Part shown: positions 43,167 to 52,020 of the stretch, one piece after another
Numbering within the stretch: position 1 is the stretch's first letter
How the letters are laid out: every line of letters starts with the position of its first letter
Source: Acidobacteriaceae bacterium
GTDB lineage: Bacteria > Acidobacteriota > Terriglobia > Bryobacterales > Bryobacteraceae
Reading direction: 5' to 3'
Length of the DNA stretch: 64,000 bases
Assembly: GCA_019240405.1 (NCBI GenBank)
Contig: JAFAYL010000061.1
Location: 24,643-88,642, forward strand
The notes under the pieces: model-generated
What the model saw: only the letters and a program-made list of their open reading frames with translations
The model's database searches: none
What the model was told of the DNA's origin: nothing
Made by a program: the position numbers and the translations under genes

Positions 43167-43529
43167 TTACGCCAGTTTCACGGCCTTGGATTTTCGAATC
43201 CGGAAGTCTCGGGTTAGGAGCGGAATATCGTGCGTCAGGCTCGTTGCTGCGATAATTTCGTCCGCGGGCTCGGACTCGAAGTCCAGCGCTCGAAGCTTTA
43301 AGCAGACTTGTCGCGTAATGGGCCAGACATGGACCTGATCCATCGCGGCTGCGGAGGTTTCATCATCCAAACCGTACGCCAAGCGCCCAAGCTGGTGCAG
43401 CTTCGCGATTTCCCACAGCACGATTGACGAGATACTCCACTCAGGATCTGCGGTGAGGACGTTTCGCTCGCGTGGTGTGAGACTTCCCTCGAACGCTTTG
43501 ATGAGAATATGAGTGTCCAGATTCAGCAT
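43167..43529 (-). CDS. PIN-domain toxin (VapC-like)
   Basis: 120 residues. LDTHILIKAF (Asp 5), LWEIAKLHQLGR (Glu near 39) and PADEIIAATSLTHDIPLLTRD (two Asp near 90-108) supply the acidic residues of the PIN active site. In the family these bind Mg and cut RNA, often tRNA. The partner antitoxin gene lies upstream and overlaps by 89 bases, making a typical tightly coupled toxin-antitoxin pair. Confidence 0.85.
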   Translation of the reverse strand: MLNLDTHILIKAFEGSLTPRERNVLTADPEWSISSIVLWEIAKLHQLGRLAYGLDDETSAAAMDQVHVWPITRQVCLKLRALDFESEPADEIIAATSLTHDIPLLTRDFRIRKSKAVKLA

Positions 43530-43737
43530 CCCAAGCTGCTCCAGTCGAAAAGAGATCGTCTTGTGGATTCGAGGCGAGGCCGTTCATGATCCCAATGAGG
43601 TCGGAGCAGGAGGAAGGAACGGGCGTGACCTTCGCGACCGGCCGTCCGCGCTTGGTTATGAGAATGCCATCTGCTGGCAGGCCGTCAAACAAGTGCAGGC
43701 ATTGCTCCCGAAAATCGCTGACGCTCAAGCTCTTCAT
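43441..43737 (-). CDS. Phd/YefM-type antitoxin with long C-terminal overlap
   Basis: 98 residues from ATG at 43737; the frame continues upstream but the operator sits there. MKSLSVSDFREQCLHLFDGL...ITKRGRPVAKVTPV is the DNA-binding N-terminal domain of Phd/YefM antitoxins. LFSTGAAWDAES is where homologues usually stop. Here the frame goes on for another 28 residues over the toxin's first 89 bases, with a basic tail (HTTRAKRPHRRS). The protein should neutralise the PIN toxin and repress its own promoter through the inverted repeat just upstream. Confidence 0.78.
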   Translation of the reverse strand: MKSLSVSDFREQCLHLFDGLPADGILITKRGRPVAKVTPVPSSCSDLIGIMNGLASNPQDDLFSTGAAWDAESGHSYSHQSVRGKSHTTRAKRPHRRS

Positions 43738-43743
43738 ATCACA

Positions 43744-43765
43744 AGTGTACAGGCTCTTGTACACT
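43744..43765. promoter_or_regulatory. Inverted repeat, toxin-antitoxin operator
   Basis: AGTGTACA GGCTCT TGTACACT: a perfect 8-base inverted repeat with a 6-base spacer, ending 7 bases before the antitoxin ATG. This is the expected site for autoregulation by a Phd-type antitoxin or the TA complex. Confidence 0.6.
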
Positions 43766-43797
43766 CCCCAAAGGCGTTCAACAGGTTTTGCGAGGGT

Positions 43798-43875
43798 TGG
43801 TCGGGGCGAGTGGATTCGAACCACCGACCTCCTGGTCCCGAACCAGGCGCTCTAGCCAGGCTGAGCCACGCCCCG
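43798..43875 (-). tRNA. tRNA-Pro (anticodon CGG)
   Basis: On the minus strand the acceptor arm pairs CGGGGCG with CGCCCCG, followed by discriminator A and an encoded CCA. The anticodon arm is CCTGG-TTCGGGA-CCAGG, giving anticodon CGG for proline codon CCG. The T arm reads GTGGTTCGAATCCAC. All arms are complete. The antitoxin operator begins about 33 bases beyond the 3' end. Confidence 0.93.
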
Positions 43876-43941
43876 AACATCTCTTAGTCTATCGGGTTCG
43901 CCTTGCGCGAACCACCAAAACGGGCACATCGCACCCGGCTG

Positions 43942-45090
43942 CTAATTGACCTTCTTCAGCTCCGCAGCGAGTGCATTAATCCCTTTTCGACGGTAAACCT
44001 CAGCGAGCCTTTGCTGTTCAGGCGATGCCGCGAGCGCCCTCCGCAGCCCAATCTCACTCGTTGCCTCCGTGATGTCCCGCCTGCTCGGAATCCACACATT
44101 CCCGTCTGCAAACTCTACACTGTCGACGAACGCCATCACTGCGCCAATCTGCATCGGTTGCCCCGTTGGATGAGAAAAGCGCAAAATCCCCGGTTCTGTT
44201 ACTTTCGCCTTCTGCACGGGTCCGAGCCGCATCGAAGCTGGAGACGAACCCGCAACGAAATCTCTCCCTTGTTGATCGCGCACAATCCAGCCCATTTCAA
44301 TGCTCCGCACAGTCTTTAGCGATCGGTTCTTCACTTCTACCTGCGGAGCTCTCACCTGGTTACCGAAGATCCGTGCCGCCCCGCCGAGCGGCTCCACTGG
44401 AGAGCTTCGAAAAGAAACCGGAAGTACGCTGACCGCTTGTTCGCCCTTCTGGCTCGCTTCCGGTTCGCGCAGCAATGCTAATCCCAGCTGTTGCGGGCTG
44501 AGATCCTGCATTCCGAAATTCAACTCTTCGCGCAATTGCGCCAGCTTCCCGGTCTCGAGCAAACCCGCCAAGTATCGCCGGTCCCGGCGCGCTTCCAGTT
44601 CGTACACGGTGAGCGCGCGCCGCGAATCTAATGTGTCAGGACCGTAGTAAGAGAGATCGTTGAACAGTGCGCAATCAAGCGTAACCTGCACCATCGCTCC
44701 CTCAGTCTTCGTCACGTTGAACGGCCTCAGCAGCTCCATATCGATTCGCACTGGAAAGACTTCGCCCGGCTGAGCATTCAGGCTGGGCACGGTCACGGAA
44801 CCTTTTCCCGCGGGCGTCAGGTCTTGCGCTTCCACTCGCAGCGTCAGTCCGCAAATGGTCTTGTTTCCAGTGTTTCGCAAAACAAGCGACGTGTGAAGAT
44901 CGAGCGCCATCGAACTTCCGCGTACATGCGCAGTCGTCGGCCCCAGACTGAACGATACGAATAAAACCGGGGAGTCACGCGGAAATTCAACATCCAGCCA
45001 GCGCCCGCCCGTGTCGCTCGCCCACGCGCAGACCGGCAGGACGAGCCCAAACAAAGGCGTAAGCCCCCGCAGCCTTAAACTACTGGCCAT
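43942..45090 (-). CDS. Secreted protein of unknown function in the sigma/anti-sigma operon
   Basis: 382 residues. The N-terminus (LTPLFGLVLPVCAWAS) is a probable signal peptide. Most of the rest looks beta-rich: SLVLRNTGNKTICGLTLRVEA and PAPQVEVKNRSLKTVRSIEMGW-type strands suggest two Ig- or transglutaminase-like beta-sandwiches. The last 30 residues are helical (QQRLAEVYRRKGINALAAELKKV). Its start overlaps the anti-sigma gene by 11 bases, so it is the third gene of that operon and may be an envelope sensor or target. Confidence 0.72.
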   Translation of the reverse strand: MASSLRLRGLTPLFGLVLPVCAWASDTGGRWLDVEFPRDSPVLFVSFSLGPTTAHVRGSSMALDLHTSLVLRNTGNKTICGLTLRVEAQDLTPAGKGSVTVPSLNAQPGEVFPVRIDMELLRPFNVTKTEGAMVQVTLDCALFNDLSYYGPDTLDSRRALTVYELEARRDRRYLAGLLETGKLAQLREELNFGMQDLSPQQLGLALLREPEASQKGEQAVSVLPVSFRSSPVEPLGGAARIFGNQVRAPQVEVKNRSLKTVRSIEMGWIVRDQQGRDFVAGSSPASMRLGPVQKAKVTEPGILRFSHPTGQPMQIGAVMAFVDSVEFADGNVWIPSRRDITEATSEIGLRRALAASPEQQRLAEVYRRKGINALAAELKKVN

Positions 45091-45712
45091 ACACGTTGGT
45101 GATTGTCACCTGCCCGGTTTGTTCATCCACGAAGCGTGCCCCGAGCGAAGAACTGCCTGCCAACGAAACGACAGCCGAAGGTGGATGAAGTATGGTGAGC
45201 GTCGCGCCTTGGGTTCGCACCGCAATCCCCTGCGGCGTCGTCTCGACCACGCTGCCCGTTATCTGCGGACTTTCAATGCCGATCGACCGCCGGATTGAGG
45301 CAGTGAGATGCTCTTTCTTGTCGCTGGGAATATTGGCAAACCATCCCGTGAAGAACAAAATCGCCAATCCTACCGAGGCTCCAGCCGCACGCCATACGAG
45401 AGTTCGGCTGGTTCGGACATTATCGATGCATCGCGCTGCCGCGACCCCAACCGCGATGTTCCCGAGCATTTCCCGCTCGAGACGGGTCCAATCCGTAATC
45501 GATTCAAATCCTGTCAGCGTCTGCGTTCCGGCTTCCCGGTTCAACTCCTTGCGGGCAGATCGGAAACGCGCGACTTGCTCTTCGCATCTCGCGCAATTTC
45601 GGACGTGACCGCCCAATTTCAGGCGCATGAGCCACGGCAGATCGCCGTTCGAATAAAGCGCGAGAGCCTGCAAGCTCGGGTGGTCGTTCTTGGTCGCCTT
45701 ACCGGATCTCAC
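45080..45712 (-). CDS. Zinc-finger membrane anti-sigma factor
   Basis: 210 residues, GTG start that overlaps the sigma gene's stop (GTGA). HVRNCARCEEQV (near residue 36) is the H-x3-C-x2-C zinc motif of anti-sigma domains. WRAAGASVGLAILFFTGWFA (about 107-127) is a single membrane segment. The periplasmic part (about 130-210) is beta-rich and FecR-like in look (GIAVRTQGATLTILHPPSAVV). It should hold the ECF sigma factor inactive at the membrane. Confidence 0.82.
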   Translation of the reverse strand: MRSGKATKNDHPSLQALALYSNGDLPWLMRLKLGGHVRNCARCEEQVARFRSARKELNREAGTQTLTGFESITDWTRLEREMLGNIAVGVAAARCIDNVRTSRTLVWRAAGASVGLAILFFTGWFANIPSDKKEHLTASIRRSIGIESPQITGSVVETTPQGIAVRTQGATLTILHPPSAVVSLAGSSSLGARFVDEQTGQVTITNVYGQ

Positions 45713-46254
45713 GACAGTTTCCTCGTTTCCAAATACCGCTTGAACTTAATTCGCGCATTCGCAATGTGGGAGCGCACGGTTGCCATCGAGCAGTTCATTT
45801 GTTTCGCAACCTCATCGGCCGGCATATCTTCGACATCCCGCAGCAAAAGCGCGGTCCGCTCCCGTCCTGTCAGCGTCGCCAACCCGCCGTCAAGCTGCAA
45901 TTTGCGCTCGCCTCGGAGCAGCAGTTGCTCTGGACTCTCCGTACCCGCAGCCTCCGACAATTCACTCACATCTGTAAAAGTAAGCTTTTTATTGCGCCTC
46001 AGAAAATCAATCGCCGTGTTGCTCGCGATTCTAGACAGCCACTGTCCCGCTTTCTCTAAATCCTTCAATTGTGATTGCCGCTGTAACGCCTTAATGAACG
46101 CCTCTTGCGTGAGGTCCTGGGCATCATCGACGTTTCCGACAATGCGGTAGATTAGCAAGAAAATGCGCCGCAGATTTGCTTGCACAAACTGCGTCTGCGC
46201 TTCGGATTCCGTCTGAAACTGCGCATCCGAAATGCGAGGCGGGGGTTCGTTCAT
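45709..46254 (-). CDS. ECF RNA polymerase sigma factor
   Basis: 181 residues from ATG at 46254, chosen because GGAGGGG stands upstream. Region 2 (NLRRIFLLIYRIVGNVDDAQDLTQEAFIKAL) binds the -10 element and core polymerase; region 4 (LTGRERTALLLRDVEDMPADEVAKQMNCSMATVRSHIANARIKFKRYL) binds -35. It is the first gene of sigma, anti-sigma and secreted protein, a classic ECF module that senses an envelope signal. Confidence 0.9.
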   Translation of the reverse strand: MNEPPPRISDAQFQTESEAQTQFVQANLRRIFLLIYRIVGNVDDAQDLTQEAFIKALQRQSQLKDLEKAGQWLSRIASNTAIDFLRRNKKLTFTDVSELSEAAGTESPEQLLLRGERKLQLDGGLATLTGRERTALLLRDVEDMPADEVAKQMNCSMATVRSHIANARIKFKRYLETRKLS

Positions 46255-46402
46255 GTACCCCTCCGCCACCAGTACGTCTCCGCCTGGCTGCCGTCGACTC
46301 CACGCACTGGTCCCGTCCCCGCGCATTCGCCTATAAAAGAATGACGAAGCACTGCTACAAACGTGCAGAATCGCCAGGCCATGGACGTTATCTTAAGGAT
46401 AT

Positions 46403-47563
46403 ATGAGATCTGTGGCCGTGATCGGCATCGGAAAAACCGCGTTCGGAGCCTTTCCGGACCGCGATCTTCGCTCCCTTGCAGTCGAGGCAATCACCCATGC
46501 GCTCAACGACGCCAACGTCTCTCCGCCAGCCGTTCAGGCCTTTTATCTTGGCAATTTTGCCGGTCCGTCGTTCGTCGGCCAAAACCATTTAGCGCCTTAT
46601 ATCGGCTCTGCCGCCGGCTTTGAAACCATCCCTTGCACCCGGGTTGAGGATGCCTGCGCTTCAAGCGGCTCGGCATTCTTTCATGGCTGGCAAAGCGTTG
46701 CTGCTGGTATTTATGACATCGTCGTCGTGGGTGGGGTCGAAAAAATGACCTCCCAAACCACGCCGCGTGTCACCGAGATCCTCGCGGGCGCCGGCGACAT
46801 GTCCGGTGAAGGCCGCGCAGGCGCAACGTTTCCGGCTCTTTTCGCAATGATCGCTCAGCGTCACATGTACCAATACGGAACCACGCGTGAGCAGCTCGCC
46901 GCCGTAGCCGTGAAAAATCACGCCAATGGCGCAAAGAACCCTCAAGCGCACATGCGCAAGGTCATTACCCTCGAACAAGCGCTCGCAGGCCGCCCGATCT
47001 CCGAGCCGCTTACCGTCTACGATTGCTCGCTCATCAGCGATGGAGCGGCTGCCGCGGTCCTTGTTCCGCTCGATCAGGCAAGCCGTTATACCTCGCGCCA
47101 CGTGCGTGTCCTCAGCGTGGCCCAAACATCCGATCACGTCGCACTCGACACGAAAGCGGATATTACTTGCTTTCCCGCTGTCGAATCCGCCGGCCAGAAA
47201 GCGTACGAGCACGCTGGCCTTGGCCCGCGCGATATCGAAGTCGCCGAGCTTCACGATTGCTTTACCATCGCCGAAATCGTCGCCAGCGAAGATCTCGGGT
47301 TCGTCGAAAAGGGCAAGGGTGGACCGTTTGCCGCTGAAGGATGTAGCGCCATCACCGGCCCGCTTCCCATCAACACCAGCGGCGGTCTGAAATCCAAAGG
47401 CCACCCCGTCGGCGCTACCGGCGTCGGTCAAATCTGCGATATCACTATGCAGCTTCGCGGTGATGCGGGCGAGCGACAAGTGCGTCATCATCGCATTGGC
47501 TTAGCGCAAAACCTTGGCGGCTCGGGCGCCACCTGTGTCGTCACAATCCTGGCAGCAGCCTAA
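46403..47563 (+). CDS. Thiolase-like acetyl-CoA acetyltransferase (SCP2 type)
   Basis: 386 residues. EDACASSGSAF (near residue 80) carries the nucleophile Cys; HDCFTIAE (near 286) and KGHPVGATG (near 333) supply the other catalytic residues. The lack of the usual second Cys motif at the C-terminus fits the SCP2/SCP-x-like group. Members cleave or join acyl-CoAs in lipid or aromatic metabolism. An OB-fold (DUF35-like) gene lies directly downstream, the usual thiolase partner. Confidence 0.86.
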   Translation: MRSVAVIGIGKTAFGAFPDRDLRSLAVEAITHALNDANVSPPAVQAFYLGNFAGPSFVGQNHLAPYIGSAAGFETIPCTRVEDACASSGSAFFHGWQSVAAGIYDIVVVGGVEKMTSQTTPRVTEILAGAGDMSGEGRAGATFPALFAMIAQRHMYQYGTTREQLAAVAVKNHANGAKNPQAHMRKVITLEQALAGRPISEPLTVYDCSLISDGAAAAVLVPLDQASRYTSRHVRVLSVAQTSDHVALDTKADITCFPAVESAGQKAYEHAGLGPRDIEVAELHDCFTIAEIVASEDLGFVEKGKGGPFAAEGCSAITGPLPINTSGGLKSKGHPVGATGVGQICDITMQLRGDAGERQVRHHRIGLAQNLGGSGATCVVTILAAA

Positions 47564-47573
47564 GGCAAACGGA

Positions 47574-47819
47574 ATGCCATCAGCCCACGGAGTCGTTTAC
47601 ACCGAAACTGTCGTGCATGCCCCACCCGAACAATACGCGGGCGACGCTCCCTACCAACTCGCTATCGTGGATCTCGAAAATGGAGGCCGCCTGACCGTTC
47701 GCATCCTCGGCAAAGAACCTCAAGATCGCGCGCGGATCGGCGATCGCGTCGAATTCGTTGAAGAACGAAACGGCGTCTCTTATTACCGCCGCGCTATCTC
47801 GCAATCCAATAAACTATGA
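47574..47819 (+). CDS. OB-fold (DUF35-like) protein, thiolase partner
   Basis: 81 residues from ATG at 47574; a longer frame would overlap the thiolase. HGVVYTETVVHAPPEQYAGDAPYQLAIVDLENGGRLTVRILG followed by GDRVEFVEERNGVSYYR is a DUF35-type OB fold; the zinc ribbon that usually precedes it is absent. Such proteins often bind acyl-CoA and form a complex with SCP2-type thiolases. The stop overlaps the next ATG by four bases (ATGA). Confidence 0.75.
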   Translation: MPSAHGVVYTETVVHAPPEQYAGDAPYQLAIVDLENGGRLTVRILGKEPQDRARIGDRVEFVEERNGVSYYRRAISQSNKL

Positions 47820-48925
47820 GTCTCACTCGCCGCCAATTTGCTCGCGCCGCTGGACTCGGCGCCGCCGCGTCTTCACTCGCCTCAGGTAATCGAGTCCCAG
47901 CTCAAGCCAGCGACGCCCAGTCCCGCAAACTGGGCTACTGCATCGTCGGCCTCGGCCGCATCTCCATGGATCACTTCATGCTGGCTTGCAAAATGTCTCA
48001 GTATTCACAAGTCACTGCGCTTGTCAGCGGGCATCGTGATAAGGCGGAAAAGATGGCCGCCCAGTACAACGTACCAACGAAGAACATCTACAGCTACGAA
48101 AATTACAATGAAATAGCCGAAAACAAAGACATTGATGCGGTTTACATCGGGCTGCCCAACAGCATGCACGCCGAATACACCATCCGCGCGGCGAATGCCG
48201 ATAAACACGTACTCTGCGAGAAGCCCATGGCAACCAGCGTTAAGGACAGCCAGGCAATGATCGACGCCTGCAAAGCCGCCCAGCGAAAACTGATGATCGC
48301 TTATCGCTGCCAGTACGAGCCTACAAACCTTCGGGCCGTGCAACTCATCCGCGACGGCAAGCTCGGAACCATCCAAGCCATCGAAAGCACGCACGGTTTC
48401 AACGAGCGCGCAGGCGAATGGCGGCTCAACAGAAAATTGGCTGGAGGCGGACCGCTGATGGACGTCGGAATCTATTCCCTGAATGCCTGCCGCTATCTCA
48501 CGGGCGAGGAGCCCATCCGAATCGAAGGCTACTCTTCAGTCATCGACAACGACGGCCGTTTCAAAGAAGTGGAAGAGAACCTTTCCTGGACCATGAAATT
48601 TCCGTCGGGCGTGGTCGCAAGCTGCGCTACGACCTATGGCGCGAATATGCCCGGCTTCTTTCGCGTGCACGGTTCCAAGGGAATGATTCACATGGAGCCG
48701 GCCTTCGCCTATCAAGGTCTGCATCTCAAAGCCGAATTCGACAACGAGCCTCCAATAGACGAGCCGAACAATTCTAAAGATCCTTACCAGTTCGCGCTCG
48801 AGGCCGACGATTTCGCCCGCTGTGTCTTTGACAACAAAGAGCCCAAAGCGAACGGCGAAGAAGGCCTCCGTGATATGCAGTGGATGGCGGAACTCTACAA
48901 ATCAGCGGGCGTCAAGCTCGCCTAA
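47816..48925 (+). CDS. Gfo/Idh/MocA oxidoreductase with Tat signal
   Basis: 369 residues. LTRRQFARAAGLGAAASSLAS is a twin-arginine export signal. IVGLGRISMDHFM (near residue 45) is the Rossmann NAD(P) site; LCEKPMATS carries the conserved Lys-Pro, and DVGIYSLNACRYL the catalytic Asp/His-like block with Tyr. The overall pattern is close to glucose-fructose oxidoreductase, which is exported with its NADP. The substrate is unknown. It is co-directed and overlapping with the DUF35-like gene. Confidence 0.87.
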   Translation: MSLTRRQFARAAGLGAAASSLASGNRVPAQASDAQSRKLGYCIVGLGRISMDHFMLACKMSQYSQVTALVSGHRDKAEKMAAQYNVPTKNIYSYENYNEIAENKDIDAVYIGLPNSMHAEYTIRAANADKHVLCEKPMATSVKDSQAMIDACKAAQRKLMIAYRCQYEPTNLRAVQLIRDGKLGTIQAIESTHGFNERAGEWRLNRKLAGGGPLMDVGIYSLNACRYLTGEEPIRIEGYSSVIDNDGRFKEVEENLSWTMKFPSGVVASCATTYGANMPGFFRVHGSKGMIHMEPAFAYQGLHLKAEFDNEPPIDEPNNSKDPYQFALEADDFARCVFDNKEPKANGEEGLRDMQWMAELYKSAGVKLA

Positions 48926-48927
48926 AA

Positions 48928-49713
48928 TCAGGGCGCCTTCAGTTCCCGCTCCGCCATTTTTCCTATCAGCGTGTTCAACGATGTGAGAAAGTCAATCGGC
49001 ACGGGAAAGACAACCGTCGAATTTTTTTCCGACGCGATCTCAACGAGCGTCTGCAAGTACCGCAACTGAATCGCTACCGGCTCCTTCTGGATCTGCTGCG
49101 CGGCCATGCTCAACTTCTCCGCTGCCATGTATTCACCTTCAGCGTGAATTACTTTCGCACGCCTCTCGCGTTCTGCTTCCGCTTGTCGCGCGATCGCCCG
49201 GATCATCTGATCCGGCAGGTCCACCTGCTTCACTTCCACCATGGTCACTTTCACTCCCCATGGCCCGGTGTGCTGATCTAACACCTCCTGCAATCGAACG
49301 TTGATCTTCTCGCGCTGGCTGAGCAATTCGTCCAGCTCCACTTCGCCCAGGACACTCCGAAGCGTGGTTTGGGCAAGCTGGCTCGTGGCGTAAAGAAAAT
49401 TCGCCACTTCGATCACCGCGCGCAGCGGATCGACTACCCGGAAGTAAACGACGGCATTCACCTTCACCGTTACGTTATCCCGCGTCACCAGATCTTGCGG
49501 CGGTACTTCGAAGGCTTCAATCCGCAGAGAAGTTCGAACGATTCGATCGATGGGCGAGAACACCAGAATGATTCCAGGCCCTTTCGGCTGGTGCAACACT
49601 CGGCCCAAGCGGAAAATCACACCTCGCTCATACTCCGCCAGAATCTTCACCGACGAGATCAAATAAAACGCCAGAATGATGATCAGAATGATGAAGCCGC
49701 CCGAGAAAACCAT
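48928..49713 (-). CDS. SPFH/stomatin-like slipin
   Basis: 261 residues. A membrane segment ([21 protein letters not shown]) leads into the SPFH domain ([30 protein letters not shown]). This is followed by a coiled-coil part ([30 protein letters not shown]). The family assembles into membrane rafts and works with NfeD proteins in membrane quality control. The NfeD gene lies 6 bases upstream in the same operon. Confidence 0.9.
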   Translation of the reverse strand: MVFSGGFIILIIILAFYLISSVKILAEYERGVIFRLGRVLHQPKGPGIILVFSPIDRIVRTSLRIEAFEVPPQDLVTRDNVTVKVNAVVYFRVVDPLRAVIEVANFLYATSQLAQTTLRSVLGEVELDELLSQREKINVRLQEVLDQHTGPWGVKVTMVEVKQVDLPDQMIRAIARQAEAERERRAKVIHAEGEYMAAEKLSMAAQQIQKEPVAIQLRYLQTLVEIASEKNSTVVFPVPIDFLTSLNTLIGKMAERELKAP

Positions 49714-49719
49714 TGCGTT

Positions 49720-50310
49720 TTACACCGCCTCCACATATATAAGTAAGTTCTCTTCAACCCGCCGGATCGTTACTCGCTGTCCGGCGGGAATTGGGTGATC
49801 GCTGCGCGCCCGCCAGTATTCGCCGCGCACCAGCACAGTGCCTTCAGGATTGATTTCGGTGCGCGAAACCCCAACTTCGCCGACTAGCGTCTGCACACCT
49901 GTCATCTGTTTGTTCTTTCGCGCGCGCATCCCGATCACTCCCAGAAAGATGGTAAGAATACCAAACGCTATCGAGATCGAAATAGCCAAACCCGGCGTGA
50001 TCCGCCGCGGTCCTTGAATCAACATAAGCGCGCCAATCACAAGCAACACAGTCCCGGCCAGACCGGAAATCATATGCGTGTAATATCGCAGCTCGATTGT
50101 CAGCAGAATGATTGCAAGCACCAGAAGCGTCAAACCGTACCAAGTTGGCGAATCCTGATAAATACCGTACGCGCCGGTGCAAATCAGCAGTACGCCGAGC
50201 AAGCCTGGCAAGACCATTCCCGGCGCATGCACTTCCCAATACACCCCAAGCGCTCCCAGGATCAGCAACAGAAACGCAATATTCGGATCGCTCAAAGCCG
50301 CGCCAACCAT
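49720..50310 (-). CDS. NfeD-family protein lacking the protease domain
   Basis: 196 residues. About five membrane segments (LLLILGALGVYWEVHAPGMVLPGLLGVLL, TLLVLAIILL, LLVIGALMLIQG, LGVIGMRA) are followed by the OB-fold (VGEVGVSRTEINPEGTVLVRGEYWRARSD). Long NfeD proteins have a ClpP-like serine protease in front of the part starting here with SDPNIAFLLLILGA; it is absent. Only the short form, common next to slipins, is present, so proteolysis is not expected. It starts 1 base after the GH43 stop. Confidence 0.85.
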   Translation of the reverse strand: MVGAALSDPNIAFLLLILGALGVYWEVHAPGMVLPGLLGVLLICTGAYGIYQDSPTWYGLTLLVLAIILLTIELRYYTHMISGLAGTVLLVIGALMLIQGPRRITPGLAISISIAFGILTIFLGVIGMRARKNKQMTGVQTLVGEVGVSRTEINPEGTVLVRGEYWRARSDHPIPAGQRVTIRRVEENLLIYVEAV

Positions 50311-50311
50311 A

Positions 50312-51361
50312 TCACCTCATCGTCTCTCCCGATGGGCGGGTAACCGGCACTCCTGCAGCTACCGGTTTCCCAAAATCCGGCATACCGTTCGCATTCCAGG
50401 TGAACGGCTGCATTCTCGGCGAGCGCCGGTCCGGGTTCGCGCATCCCCCGCCCGGCTTAGAAGTCGCGTGATACAAAATCCAATCCTGCTTGCCATCTGG
50501 CGATTTGAAGAATCCGTTGTGTCCAGGCCCGTACACATGTCGATCAGGCGCTTCCGCAAACACGGGCTTATCGCTTTTCTTCCACGATGACGCGTTTAGG
50601 ACATTACTTTGCGAGTCCGCGGTAAGCATTCCCAGTTCGTAGTAATCAGTCCAGCAACCGCTCGCCGAATATAGCAGAAATATTTTGTCTCCATGCTCGA
50701 GAATCTCAGGCGCCTCGTTCACATCCACGTGCGGTGGGTCGGAATTGGGGAGATCGCCAACCTTCTCCCACGGATACTGCGGCCGCGAGATTTCCACGCG
50801 TTCCCCTTCTACTGTCCAGGGATTTTTCAACCTCGCCATGAAAATATCTTGTTCCCCGTTCTTCTTGCCCTCCCATCCCGACCAAACCAGATACGACTTC
50901 CCGCGATTCTCAAATACTGTCGGGTCGATTGCCCATTTGTCCGAGCCATCCGTAATCTTGCCTTTGAAGACCCATTCGCCTTGGGTAGGCTCCGCGGCCG
51001 CGTTTTCGAGCACCCATAATCGATGCGTGTCGTTCTCTCCTCCATCTGCAGCGAAGTAAATGTACCATCTCCCATTCAAGAAATGGAGCTCCGGGGCCCA
51101 AATGTCGCAGCAATCCTGCCCCGTCTGCGGGGGTCTCCAAACGGTTTTCGCGGTGGCAGTTTTCAAATCCGCCAGACTGCGCGTCTTCCATATCCTCAAG
51201 TCGCGCTGGGTCGTCTGCATGTAGTAGTAGTAACCATCGCGATAAATCACCCAGGGGTCGGCTCCTTCCGGCAGCAACGGATTAGTAAAGGTGCTTTGCC
51301 CGGTTCCGCTCAGCCCCGCACTGGCAGCAACCGCGACCAGAACGGCGGTCGTGATTTTCAT
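50312..51361 (-). CDS. Glycoside hydrolase family 43 (arabinanase/xylosidase-like)
   Basis: About 349 residues from ATG at 51361; in-frame ATG at 51382 and a third at 51394 are alternatives. A signal peptide (TTAVLVAVAASAGLSGTG) precedes the five-bladed propeller. GADPWVIYRDGYYYYM holds the catalytic base Asp; KWAIDPTVFENRGKSYLVWSG the pKa-modulating Asp; VNEAPEILEHGDKIFLLYS the acid Glu. These are the three GH43 residues. The enzyme likely cuts arabinose- or xylose-containing polysaccharides outside the cytoplasm. Confidence 0.86.
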   Translation of the reverse strand: MKITTAVLVAVAASAGLSGTGQSTFTNPLLPEGADPWVIYRDGYYYYMQTTQRDLRIWKTRSLADLKTATAKTVWRPPQTGQDCCDIWAPELHFLNGRWYIYFAADGGENDTHRLWVLENAAAEPTQGEWVFKGKITDGSDKWAIDPTVFENRGKSYLVWSGWEGKKNGEQDIFMARLKNPWTVEGERVEISRPQYPWEKVGDLPNSDPPHVDVNEAPEILEHGDKIFLLYSASGCWTDYYELGMLTADSQSNVLNASSWKKSDKPVFAEAPDRHVYGPGHNGFFKSPDGKQDWILYHATSKPGGGCANPDRRSPRMQPFTWNANGMPDFGKPVAAGVPVTRPSGETMR

Positions 51362-51478
51362 GACTAAACCTTTACCTTTCATGCGGCTGAACAAAGTTTA
51401 ACGGCTCGGGGCATAACAAAAGCACAAAGGGGCCCGTCTGTTGTATTGGAGACAGAAATCTCAGCAAAGGAAAACACC

Positions 51479-51922
51479 ATGAGAAAACAGATTGCAACAT
51501 TAGCGCTCTCTTCACTATTTGGGCTCGGAATATTAGCCGCGGCGCCACCGAATCAAGGGGACCAGAATCAAAATACTACGCCCCCGGCCAAAGAGTCTGC
51601 CCGCCGGCAGCAAGCGGATCCGCAGCGAGAAGTCAACCGGCTTGGCAAAAAGCTGAACCTGACAGACGATCAGAAAAATCAAATCCTGCCCATCCTCACC
51701 GAGCGGCAGCAAACAATGAGGAGCATTCACCAGGACAGCTCTCTATCCGCCGAGGATCGTAGAGCGAAAATGCGTGCTGCTTGGGAAGATAGCGACAACA
51801 AGATCAAAGCAGCGTTGAACGATCAGCAAAAGCAAAAGTACGATGAAATGCAGCAGGCTCGCCGGGAGCGCATGAACCATCATCGCGAACAGGGCCCAAG
51901 GAGCGCGCAGCCTCAAAGCTAA
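51479..51922 (+). CDS. Spy/CpxP-like periplasmic protein (LTXXQ-type)
   Basis: 147 residues from ATG at 51479, which has AAAGGAAA upstream. Signal peptide MRKQIATLALSSLFGLGILAA, then a Gln/Asn/Pro-rich linker and a helical core (REVNRLGKKLNLTDDQKNQILPILTERQQTM, LNDQQKQKYDEMQ). LNLTDDQ and LNDQQK are the LTxxQ-like motifs of Spy/CpxP chaperones. It may bind unfolded proteins or metals in the periplasm. The C-terminus is His/Arg-rich. Confidence 0.8.
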   Translation: MRKQIATLALSSLFGLGILAAAPPNQGDQNQNTTPPAKESARRQQADPQREVNRLGKKLNLTDDQKNQILPILTERQQTMRSIHQDSSLSAEDRRAKMRAAWEDSDNKIKAALNDQQKQKYDEMQQARRERMNHHREQGPRSAQPQS

Positions 51923-51935
51923 CGCATTATCCTCT

Positions 51936-51959
51936 AGGGGCGAGGGATCCCTCGCCTCT
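51936..51959. terminator. Hairpin with perfect palindromic core
   Basis: GGCGAGGGATCCCTCGCC (51939-51956) is perfectly self-complementary; with the flanks the arms reach 12 bases including a G-T pair. It follows the Spy-like gene by 14 bases and precedes the end of the convergent 733-residue gene. The T-tract is weak (CTCTTTCC), so it may be a rho-independent terminator of low quality or a two-way stop. Confidence 0.45.
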
Positions 51960-52020
51960 GCCTCCGTCCTCTTTCCTGCTGACGTGGACGTTCCGCAGAT
52001 CCATGTTGCCTATCGGGGTG

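Noticed and set aside
46661..47491. 276-residue minus-strand frame
   Set aside because: Antisense of the thiolase gene with codon-phase pattern of a shadow.
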